DNA of 16,096 nt from Chloroflexota bacterium (GTDB lineage: Bacteria > Chloroflexota > Dehalococcoidia > SZUA-161 > JAUWZY01). The notes beneath the pieces were generated by a model. The model made no database searches. It had not been told where the DNA came from and saw nothing but the letters and a program-made list of their open reading frames with translations. This document shows, in pieces, positions 1 through 6,696 of this stretch; the stretch's first letter is position 1; every line of letters starts with the position of its first letter. Both the position numbers and the translations under genes were made by a program. The stretch spans positions 1 to 16,096 of the forward strand of contig JAUWZY010000011.1 in the NCBI GenBank assembly GCA_030615045.1, read 5' to 3'.

Positions 1-760
1 CTTCCTTGGAGTAATATACATGTTTCAGCACCCAGTCTTGCTCCCGATCCTCTGTTATCGCATAGTCCCCCTCTTCCTTTGCTATGCCCAGGCCATCGTA
101 AGCTCCGGCGCGGAACATTTTGCTTTGCCTCCTTAGCCTGATCAGGGCATTTTCGGGATCAAAATCTATGACCTCGCCCTTGCTCAGGGATATAACCTCT
201 CCCTCGGGTCTAACATGGTCTATTTTCACCTCTTCACCTTCCTGGAAATAGTCGAGGACAAGGCTGCTCCTTAATATCTGCTCAATCCTCTCTCTTCTCT
301 CCGGGAAGCTTTCTATCCTCCCCTCCATCGAGTCCATATAATTTGGGGCCAAGATCTTCAGCTTATGATGATCCCGAACCGTGGGCACCACCTCGTCCCT
401 CAGTCTATCCAGCGCTGATTTGGAGAGGGAAGGGAATTCGATGTCAAAGCAAGCGAGTTCGGAAGCAACCTGGACTTCCAGTTGAATATCGTGGCCAGAG
501 ATCTCCCTCGGCCTCGTTACCATATCAAAGAGCCCCTCCCCCATGGCCTCGATCAGCTTGAGGGCCTGTTGGGCATCTCCGGCGACAACCACCCCTTGCT
601 TATCCTTCCTATCCTCCACAATCGCCCCAGGAAGGTCGAAATTGGGCTCCAGCTCGAACCTTCTCACGATCTCCCAGGATGGCTGGGCCAAGGAGAAGCC
701 GCTTTCAAGGAAGAGCTTAGTCAGTGCAATAGCGTATATCCCCCTTAGCTTCACCTTCAT
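1..760 (-). CDS. FAU-1-like RNA-binding protein / probable ribonuclease with DUF402 domain (partial, C-terminus off the left edge)
   Basis: The minus strand is open from an ATG at 760 to the window edge, giving 253 visible codons. The start MKVKLRGIYAIALTKLFLE matches the N-terminal pattern I remember for archaeal FAU-1 (AU-rich RNA-binding protein, proposed RNase E/G-like nuclease). The last visible residues contain YDGLG and GDYAITE, the signature of the DUF402 domain (PF04167) found at the C-terminus of that family. No membrane segment or signal peptide is visible. Its ATG overlaps the TGA stop of rtcA as ATGA, so the two are probably translationally coupled. The role is inferred to be RNA binding or processing. 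FAU-1 is best known from Archaea, so a copy beside bacterial genes is noteworthy. The missing C-terminus prevents a length check. Family call fairly sure, biochemical role not. Confidence 0.75.
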   Translation of the reverse strand, partial: MKVKLRGIYAIALTKLFLESGFSLAQPSWEIVRRFELEPNFDLPGAIVEDRKDKQGVVVAGDAQQALKLIEAMGEGLFDMVTRPREISGHDIQLEVQVASELACFDIEFPSLSKSALDRLRDEVVPTVRDHHKLKILAPNYMDSMEGRIESFPERRERIEQILRSSLVLDYFQEGEEVKIDHVRPEGEVISLSKGEVIDFDPENALIRLRRQSKMFRAGAYDGLGIAKEEGDYAITEDREQDWVLKHVYYSKE

Positions 761-1797
761 TTCTCGAATCCGACCCCTTCGATCTCTATCCTGTTTCCCT
801 CCACCTTCGCTTTGGCCCCCAGCAGCTCAACAATCAGCCAGAGGTTGGTCTCAATATGCTCGGTCATCCTCGGCACCAAGTATTCGGTCGTGCCCTGGGC
901 CAGGGCAGCATAGATAATCAATTGATCGGCCGAAAAACGATCCACTGTGGCTCCGCTCCTCAGATCCTGGAGGAGACTTTGAGCTACGTGCTTGCCGATC
1001 TCCTCCGACCTCCTCCTCGGGGCCCCAGCCCTGTCGGCGCCGATTATACACTCGGTGTCGGTCTCGGCGTAAAGCGCTAAAGCAGCTCCCTCCTGGATCG
1101 AGCTGGTATCATAAACCTCCTCGATCTCAGCTTCAAATCCCTCTGCTCTCAATATCTCCTGACAGCTTTGAGCCATTCTATGGCTCACCCTTCGCTTGCT
1201 CAGATGGGAGGAAATAGCTATGCCTTTAAGCTCAGTTATCTGGCCCTGTTTTAGCAGCCTCAGAGGTTTGAGCCCATGTTTCACCGGCTTGACCTTTACC
1301 TCGATGATGCCACCGCCCCGAGGAACATATCCCGGCCGGATCATCTCCGCCTCGGCATGGACCCCCATCCGGGCTAAGATGGGGAGCAGGACATAGCACA
1401 TATGATAAGCTGAGGGGGCGAAATCCTGAAATAGCCCTCCTTCAACCCTGAATGTCATCGGTTTATTGGCGAAACAGGCCACCGGCAATATGGCCTCGGC
1501 AAGCATCACCGTTGAGCCCGCAGTCCCTATATCCCAGGCATAGTTGCCCCCTTTTATCTCTGCCCCAGGCCTATATATGACCTCCTTTGAACCTATTTCT
1601 GCCTTTTCCACCACCCCACCACATATCTCCTGGCATGCTGAGATCGCCTTCAAGTGCTGAGCTCTGAGTCCAGGTTTATCTCTCTTGGCTCTCACCTCTG
1701 TTATATGCAATCCCTGGCCAAGCAATGAAGCTAAGGCAGTGGCACAGCGGACTATAGTGCCACTACCGGATTTGGCCCCGCCGTCGATGTGCCTCAT
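757..1797 (-). CDS. rtcA: RNA 3'-terminal phosphate cyclase
   Basis: This 346-aa protein has the usual RtcA length. RtcA uses ATP to convert an RNA 3'-phosphate into a 2',3'-cyclic phosphate through an enzyme-AMP intermediate. The N-terminus shows the conserved GGxxxGSGTIVR pattern (residues 6-17). GTAGST (91-96) and PRGGG (159-163) are also family motifs. The adenylated histidine is expected in TEHIETN, here His314, equivalent to His309 of the E. coli enzyme. The start at 1797 is chosen because translation begins directly at the conserved RHIDGG block and a GAGGAG lies about 8 nt upstream. Downstream it overlaps the FAU-1-like gene by ATGA, suggesting a two-gene RNA-processing operon. No rtcB ligase or RtcR regulator is visible. 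Confidence 0.95.
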   Translation of the reverse strand: MRHIDGGAKSGSGTIVRCATALASLLGQGLHITEVRAKRDKPGLRAQHLKAISACQEICGGVVEKAEIGSKEVIYRPGAEIKGGNYAWDIGTAGSTVMLAEAILPVACFANKPMTFRVEGGLFQDFAPSAYHMCYVLLPILARMGVHAEAEMIRPGYVPRGGGIIEVKVKPVKHGLKPLRLLKQGQITELKGIAISSHLSKRRVSHRMAQSCQEILRAEGFEAEIEEVYDTSSIQEGAALALYAETDTECIIGADRAGAPRRRSEEIGKHVAQSLLQDLRSGATVDRFSADQLIIYAALAQGTTEYLVPRMTEHIETNLWLIVELLGAKAKVEGNRIEIEGVGFEK

Positions 1798-1808
1798 TTG
1801 CGGACTCC

Positions 1809-1916
1809 TCAGATGCTGACCCTTCTTCCCACAGCAACCTCGCCTGCCAACTCGAACTTTCCTACGCGTCCTGGTTGAAAAAGATGGGGAAACTTCTTCT
1901 CGCCGGGCCTTTCCAT
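1809..1916 (-). pseudogene. Relic of an Old Yellow Enzyme-type NADH:flavin oxidoreductase N-terminus
   Basis: A 35-codon minus-strand frame starts at ATG 1916, with GGGGAG about 8 nt upstream, and ends at TGA 1809-1811. Residues 8-23 read KFPHLFQPGRVGKFEL. This closely resembles the start of OYE/2-enoate reductase (FadH-like) proteins, where the block normally continues KNRIVMAP. Here the match stops after FEL, and the remaining residues are unlike the family, ending 11 bp before rtcA. The barrel domain is absent, so I read this as a decayed 5' relic. Its TGA overlaps the GAGGAG of rtcA, so the fragment may still be translated as a leader coupled to rtcA. The match is from memory of the family, and short similarity can mislead. 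Confidence 0.5.
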
Positions 1917-1976
1917 ATACTTGCTCCCCTGTATTTTGTATTTATGATGACACTTTTCCCTTGGGGTATCAACTTT

Positions 1977-1985
1977 TGCTATAAT
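1977..1985 (+). promoter_or_regulatory. Extended -10 promoter for the 2008 operon
   Basis: TGCTATAAT is a perfect extended -10 element (TGn plus TATAAT), ending 22 bp before the ATG at 2008. No good -35 is present at 16-18 bp, which is usual for extended -10 promoters. The predicted transcript would start near 1992, leaving about 16 nt of leader with AAGGGAAGG as ribosome-binding site. Confidence 0.65.
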
Positions 1986-2007
1986 AGACATAAAGGGAAG
2001 GCAGCTG

Positions 2008-2709
2008 ATGGAGCCCTGGGGAGAGAAGATTGACTATGTGGTTGAAAACACAGAGGTGTTAATGCCTCCTAAGCAGGCTTTGATCACCTTCGGTAGCACC
2101 ACTGTGCATTATTATTTAGTCACCGAGCCGGTATATGCCGAGCCATCAGACATCGGAGATGAGACCGTAATCAGAGAGGGCAAAGTCATCGCAGAAAGAC
2201 CCAAAATTGTGACCCCCTCTTATCTGGTCAATCTCTTCCAAGGCTTTGAGCATGGAAAGGAATATGCCGAATTCGTACTGCGAGAATATGGACCCCACGA
2301 GCCGGGGCTGTTATACCGTTATAAGAACGAGCTCAACAGCACAGACATTGTCTCTGAGCCGCTAAGTGAAGTAGCCGCTAAATTGATTGCCAAATTGGAA
2401 TGGGAAAGGGAGCTACTTGCCGCAGTGATCAAGGGCGTGGACGAAATGTGGGATATCTCTTTAATGAAGTTCATCCATGATTTCACAGCAAACTCGTTCC
2501 GCGACAATGTGGCTGAATTACAGGGAAGAGGGCTTTTGGATGTAGATGACAGCCACATCCCGAGAGGGGTCAGGATCAGGATCGAGGAGATTTTCGATCA
2601 AGTTTGGAAAGGGCAACGCCAGCCCCAGGAACTGAAATTGGAGCTGGAACGATGGGGGCTGTTCCGAGAATATGAGGATCGGTTCCTCAGCCTTTTTCGC
2701 AGAAGGTAG
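2008..2709 (+). CDS. Conserved-looking protein of unknown function, operon partner of a TGS GTPase
   Basis: This 233-aa soluble protein is not one I recognise. It has no signal peptide or membrane segment. The first third looks beta-rich (residues 18-45 include an ITFGSTTVHYYLV stretch). Residues 105-195 are helical and charged, and the C-terminus is Arg/Glu-rich, ending in RRR. The start is supported by AAGGGAAGG upstream and a perfect extended -10 promoter. The gene ends 2 bp before the Drg-like GTPase, so the two are almost certainly co-transcribed and probably act together. A link to ribosome or RNA work is only inference from that partner. Codon use and ORF integrity make it a real gene. 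Confidence 0.85.
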   Translation: MEPWGEKIDYVVENTEVLMPPKQALITFGSTTVHYYLVTEPVYAEPSDIGDETVIREGKVIAERPKIVTPSYLVNLFQGFEHGKEYAEFVLREYGPHEPGLLYRYKNELNSTDIVSEPLSEVAAKLIAKLEWERELLAAVIKGVDEMWDISLMKFIHDFTANSFRDNVAELQGRGLLDVDDSHIPRGVRIRIEEIFDQVWKGQRQPQELKLELERWGLFREYEDRFLSLFRRR

Positions 2710-2711
2710 TT

Positions 2712-3659
2712 ATGCCAGCAAACCTACCACCCCAGTATTTTGAGGCCGAGAAGAGCTACAGGCTGGCCAAGAATACCCAGGAGAAGATCCGGGCTCTGGA
2801 GAATATGATGGCCATCATGCCCAAGCATAAAGGCACTGATAAGCTCCGCGCCGAGTTGAGGAGGAGGATGTCGAGGCACTCCGAGGAGCTGGAAACAAAA
2901 TATGTCATCGGGAAAAAGGGGCTCGGCTATCAGGTGAAGCGTGAGGGAGCGGGGCAGGCTGTATTGCTTGGGCTGCCCAACGTGGGCAAATCCCAGCTGC
3001 TATCAGCCATTACCAATGCCACCCCGGACGTGGCCAATTACCCTTTCACCACCCAAACCCCGATCCCCGGGATGATGGGGTTTGAGAATATCCAGATACA
3101 GATAGTGGATATCCCCCCGATAACCAACCATGAGTCCCAACCATGGCTGGTTAACCTGTTAAGAAGCGCAGATATCCTTTTAATCGTTGTCGATTTAGGC
3201 GCTGAGCCGCTAAATCAAGTGGAGACCGTGCTCCAGGAGCTGAACAAGCTCAGGATAGAGCCCATGGCGAAAAGCGTCTTAGTCATAGGGAACAAAGGCG
3301 ATCTGGATAATGCCAGCGAGAATTACCAGAGGCTGAGCGCAAAGTATGATGCCCAATTTCCCCTTATCACCATCTCGGCTAAAGAGGGAACTGGACTCGA
3401 GGAATTGAGGAAGGAGATTTACCAAGCGCTCGATGTCATTCGGGTATACACCAAGGCGCCGGGAAGAAAGCCGGATTTTGATGAGCCTGTGGTCTTAAGC
3501 AGGGGAAGCACAGTTGAAGACGCTGCCGAGGACATCCACAAGGACTTCCACAATAAGTTGAAATATGCCTTGGTTTGGGGCTCAGGGAAATTCGACGGAC
3601 AAAAAGTGAAAAGAGAGCACGTCCTCGAGGATGGGGATATAATAGAGCTCCATATCTAA
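2712..3659 (+). CDS. Drg/Obg-type GTPase with C-terminal TGS domain
   Basis: A 315-aa GTP-binding protein of the Drg/Obg group. A helical N-terminus (1-75) precedes the G domain: G1 GLPNVGKSQ (87-95), G2 region NYPFTTQTP (109-117), G3 VDIPP (132-136), G4 NKGD (194-197) and G5 SAKEG (222-226). Residues about 245-315 form a TGS domain with IHKDF and KYALVWG followed by GQKV and LEDGDIIEL, as in Drg/Rbg proteins. TGS GTPases of this type generally associate with ribosomes or RNA. The G3 motif is DIPP rather than DxxG, so the usual glycine is missing. I believe this is shared by related bacterial proteins, but could not check. It lies 2 bp after the unknown gene and its stop overlaps the convergent phosphatase stop by 4 bp. 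Confidence 0.9.
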   Translation: MPANLPPQYFEAEKSYRLAKNTQEKIRALENMMAIMPKHKGTDKLRAELRRRMSRHSEELETKYVIGKKGLGYQVKREGAGQAVLLGLPNVGKSQLLSAITNATPDVANYPFTTQTPIPGMMGFENIQIQIVDIPPITNHESQPWLVNLLRSADILLIVVDLGAEPLNQVETVLQELNKLRIEPMAKSVLVIGNKGDLDNASENYQRLSAKYDAQFPLITISAKEGTGLEELRKEIYQALDVIRVYTKAPGRKPDFDEPVVLSRGSTVEDAAEDIHKDFHNKLKYALVWGSGKFDGQKVKREHVLEDGDIIELHI

Positions 3660-4489
3660 ATCGTTTCAATTATCAGATCATCGACTGTTTTTATCTCTTT
3701 AGCCAGGTCGACGATGGCGATTGTCCGTAACGGGGAATAGGCAGAGGAAGTGAATAAAGTCAGGCATCTGTTATCATACAAAATCGGTGTAAATGGCTGA
3801 TGTGACCTTATCAACAGGTTCTTGTCGAATCTTTGCATGATCTCGTTGAAATAATCGCGGCCAAACTGAGGCCTACCTACATATCCTCCCAGAAACCGGC
3901 CTCTGCTATTTTGAAAGTCGCCCCAGATTATCGTCACCCATTCTTCGCTGCCCAGATTTATCTTGTCTATGTCGCTCAGCTTTTTCATATCGGGCAACGC
4001 CCCATGTAATGCCAGTACCCCGTTCGGCGCCGTGACCGCTAATGGAAGCTTGGCCAGCAGGGCTGTATAGCGGTCATACAGCTCGCGGTCGAGGCCCCAC
4101 CAAAAATCAGCGGGGTAAAAGTTTATCAGCTCATGCACTTCATGATTCCCCATAAGCAAGAATATATCTTCTGGGTAGGTCGACTTTAATAGGGCTAGAT
4201 AATTGATGTTCTCCATTGACTGCGGGCCGCGATCGACATAATCCCCAAGAAAGACGACCTTATTGTTGCTCCCCAGATATCTGCTGATGACATTCTTGGT
4301 AGCATCGAAGTCACCATGGGTATCCCCAATGAAGACGGCATATCCAGAGCTGGGCAGCTGGAGCAGTTTGGGCTCCTTTGCCAGCACCCCTTCCATCTCT
4401 CGGAGCAGAGACTCCCCATCCTCCCGCGTCAGTGTGGCTATCTGGTCGGGGTCTTTCAGTATCTCCTCTTTTAGCTTCTGCGGAGGCAT
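3656..4489 (-). CDS. PPP-family metallophosphatase (serine/threonine phosphatase-like)
   Basis: A 277-aa protein carrying the full dinuclear-metal phosphoesterase signature: GDTHG (55-59), GDYVDRG (82-88), GNHE (114-117), LHG (161-163) and RSHQ (228-231). The GDYVDRG form and the late LFTSSAYSP stretch (resembling the FSAPNY region) place it with PPP-type protein phosphatases rather than cyclic-nucleotide phosphodiesterases. The substrate is unknown. About 45 residues precede the catalytic core and look helical. It starts at the only sensible ATG, 62 bp after the cooS stop, with a weak ribosome-binding site. A TAA lies 12 codons upstream in frame, ruling out a longer version. It is probably transcribed with cooS, since no terminator is obvious between them. 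Confidence 0.88.
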   Translation of the reverse strand: MPPQKLKEEILKDPDQIATLTREDGESLLREMEGVLAKEPKLLQLPSSGYAVFIGDTHGDFDATKNVISRYLGSNNKVVFLGDYVDRGPQSMENINYLALLKSTYPEDIFLLMGNHEVHELINFYPADFWWGLDRELYDRYTALLAKLPLAVTAPNGVLALHGALPDMKKLSDIDKINLGSEEWVTIIWGDFQNSRGRFLGGYVGRPQFGRDYFNEIMQRFDKNLLIRSHQPFTPILYDNRCLTLFTSSAYSPLRTIAIVDLAKEIKTVDDLIIETI

Positions 4490-4551
4490 AGATTCTTGCC
4501 CAGGCTTTGAATCATAGAGCCTTTATGTAATGGGGTTACAGCGGGTGGCTA

Positions 4552-6516
4552 TTAACCTCCCCTTGAGTACCTGCCCTCAGCGAAGACCTCGAAGGGGGCA
4601 TAATCCCCAGGGAGATAGGTAGCGCTCCTGGCGTATCTTGTTGGGCTGTACTCCTCCAATTTAAGAGCTGCTCTCTTGGCATCGATGTGAGCCAGCGCCT
4701 CTTTCACAGCCTTTTCTGGATCAGGCTCGAAGTAATAAGCTGCGCCTATCTTCTCCTTCCAGCCTTCGGTGATTATCCTCTGAACCTCTTCGCTGCCAGC
4801 AACAGGGGAGCCCACGCCCATCCATGTGGTAACACCAGAGGCAACAAAGTAGCATCCGATGGAAAGGGCTTTCTCCGACATCCACTCCGGGGCGAATCCT
4901 GCCACAGGGAGATTGTTTATATCCTCCCCCAGCCCGCCTTCAGTGGCACACTGGGCGAGGACGGTGAGGATGCGGGAATTATCGACACATGAGCCCATAT
5001 GAAGCACCGGCGGGATGCCTATGGTCTGGCAGACCTCTCTGAGCCCAGGCCCGGTGAACTCCATCACCTCCGGTGTCAGCAGCCCCTGCTTGGCGCAGGC
5101 GATGGCGTTGCAGCCAGTGGTCACTACCAAGACATCGTTCTTGATCAGCTCCTTAATGATATAAAGATGAACATCATCCTGAGTCACTCTGGCGTTATTG
5201 CAGCCCACAACCCCGGCGGCGCCCCTGATCCTGCCATTAATCACATTATCGTTCAAGGGACGGAAGGACTCTCGATACACCCCTCCCTGCATATAGTTGA
5301 TATACTCATGAGAGAAGCCAGCGACAAGATGGTCTACGTAGTCCGGGATATAGACGCCACCCCGGTTGGGGAAGTTATCGATGCCGGCGCGCACGATCTC
5401 CTTAGCCACTTCTAAAGCTCTATGTTCATCGAACTCGATGCGAGTGGCCCCGGTGATATGTGCCTTTGGCGAGGTGGTGATGATCTTGGTGTGATAATGC
5501 TCGGCGGCGGCCACAATTCCCTGCATAATGCACTGGATATCGACGACCATGGCATCGACAGCCCCGGTGACGATGGCAAGCTCCTGGGACAGGAAATTAC
5601 CGACTACCGGCACCCCCTGGCGCATCAGGATCTCGTTGGCCGTGCAGCAGATTCCGACCAGATTTATCCCCTTAGCCCCCTTAGATTTAGCATATTCAAT
5701 GAGCTCAGGGTCGGTAGCCGCCACCACGATCATCTCGGACAGGGTCGGCTCATGACCGTGAACCACAATATTGACCTCATCCTCGCGCAGGATGCCGAAG
5801 TTGGAGCGGGCAGCCACCGGCCCCGGGGTGCCGAAGAGGATGTCGCTGATGTCGGTTGCCAGCATGGAGCCGCCCCAGCCATCTCCCAGAGCACATCTCA
5901 TGGCCTGTGTCAGGATATGCTCAGCATCCTGGTCCGTGCCCATATTGGTGCGGTGCAAAACCTCCACGATCTCCCGGTCAACGCCTCGAGGGGCAATGTC
6001 AAGACGGCGCCATAGTGCTTGGCGCTTGGGCGGGGCTCGCCTTACATAGGCTACCTCTTCCTTTACGCTGGTGAAATCAGCCAAAGCAGCAAGAGCCACG
6101 TCAACAGCCACTTCCTCCTTAGTTCTCTCTTGCTCCGAGACATTCAATAATCGGGCTACCTTTCTCAGCTTCTTCTCGTCCTTTATCTGATAGTCAAGGG
6201 CTTCCCCTTGAGCAGCGGCGAGCAGAGTTAGAGCCATGTCTCGGCCGTGGTCTGAGTGTGCTGCGGCCCCGGCGGCGATAGCCCGAGCCAGATTCCTCGC
6301 CGCCACCGTCTCCTTGGTCGCCCCACAGAGGCCAACCGTAGTCTTGCCCACCAGGCGGCACGGTCCCATGAAGCAGACATGGCAGCAGTTTCCGGGATGA
6401 CCGATGGGACAGGGGGCAGTGGCCTCAGCGCGGTCAAACATGGTGAGGACGCCATCAGCCTTAGCCTTCTCCAGCATCTCCACTACTGCTGGGTCGATGG
6501 TTTTTTTATCTGGCAT
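4552..6516 (-). CDS. cooS: Anaerobic Ni-Fe carbon monoxide dehydrogenase catalytic subunit
   Basis: A 654-aa CooS-type CODH, interconverting CO and CO2. D-cluster cysteines are C36 and C44; B-cluster cysteines are C45, C48, C53 and C64. C-cluster ligands are visible: HGHEP (253-257), GICCTANE (C290/C291), DIQC (C329), GCN (C439), TGC (C469) and GSCVDN (C510), with the active-site lysine in SEKA (K549). All metal ligands are present, so it should be active. The loop between C53 and C64 is three residues shorter than in CODH-II as I recall it, and the proton-tunnel histidine series (H87, H90) continues with Asp and Leu. No acsB, cooC, cooF or hydrogenase gene is in the window. AAGGAG precedes the ATG. 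The neighbouring downstream gene is a phosphatase. Confidence 0.97.
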   Translation of the reverse strand: MPDKKTIDPAVVEMLEKAKADGVLTMFDRAEATAPCPIGHPGNCCHVCFMGPCRLVGKTTVGLCGATKETVAARNLARAIAAGAAAHSDHGRDMALTLLAAAQGEALDYQIKDEKKLRKVARLLNVSEQERTKEEVAVDVALAALADFTSVKEEVAYVRRAPPKRQALWRRLDIAPRGVDREIVEVLHRTNMGTDQDAEHILTQAMRCALGDGWGGSMLATDISDILFGTPGPVAARSNFGILREDEVNIVVHGHEPTLSEMIVVAATDPELIEYAKSKGAKGINLVGICCTANEILMRQGVPVVGNFLSQELAIVTGAVDAMVVDIQCIMQGIVAAAEHYHTKIITTSPKAHITGATRIEFDEHRALEVAKEIVRAGIDNFPNRGGVYIPDYVDHLVAGFSHEYINYMQGGVYRESFRPLNDNVINGRIRGAAGVVGCNNARVTQDDVHLYIIKELIKNDVLVVTTGCNAIACAKQGLLTPEVMEFTGPGLREVCQTIGIPPVLHMGSCVDNSRILTVLAQCATEGGLGEDINNLPVAGFAPEWMSEKALSIGCYFVASGVTTWMGVGSPVAGSEEVQRIITEGWKEKIGAAYYFEPDPEKAVKEALAHIDAKRAALKLEEYSPTRYARSATYLPGDYAPFEVFAEGRYSRGG

Positions 6517-6556
6517 TTGTATTCTCCTTTGCTTAAACTGTTACGCCCAACTTATT

Positions 6557-6585
6557 ATCTTATCACACACCCATATTTGCGTAAA
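6557..6585 (-). promoter_or_regulatory. Tentative cooS promoter
   Basis: On the minus strand TTTACG (-35-like) and TAAGAT (-10-like) are separated by 17 bp, about 40 bp before the cooS ATG. Both hexamers are imperfect, and the overlapping GATAAT is an alternative -10. The 6517-6696 stretch is otherwise unannotated; I found no strong terminator or riboswitch fold in it. Confidence 0.35.
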
Positions 6586-6696
6586 GCCCGCTTGGGAGGT
6601 AGCTTGTGGCGAAACCACTGTCTCTGGGCGATTTGGTACCGGCAAGATAACTATTAGAGGCATCATAGAGGGGAAAGTCTTATGCCACGCCCGTGC

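Noticed and set aside
757..1396. Overlapping plus-strand frames opposite rtcA
   Set aside because: They are shadows of a convincingly conserved gene, with no ribosome-binding sites or recognisable product.
1917..1991. 60-codon version of the oxidoreductase relic starting at 1991
   Set aside because: The extra 25 residues show no family match, and the ribosome-binding site favours ATG 1916.
4687..6074. Long plus-strand frames opposite cooS, up to 197 codons
   Set aside because: The cooS frame is complete with all metal ligands. The opposite frames arise from its GC-rich codon usage and contain no known motif.
6600..6620. Hairpin GTGG-TTTCG-CCAC between the EF-G paralogue and cooS as terminator or tRNA arm
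   Set aside because: The stem is only 4 bp, there is no U-tract, and no tRNA cloverleaf surrounds it.
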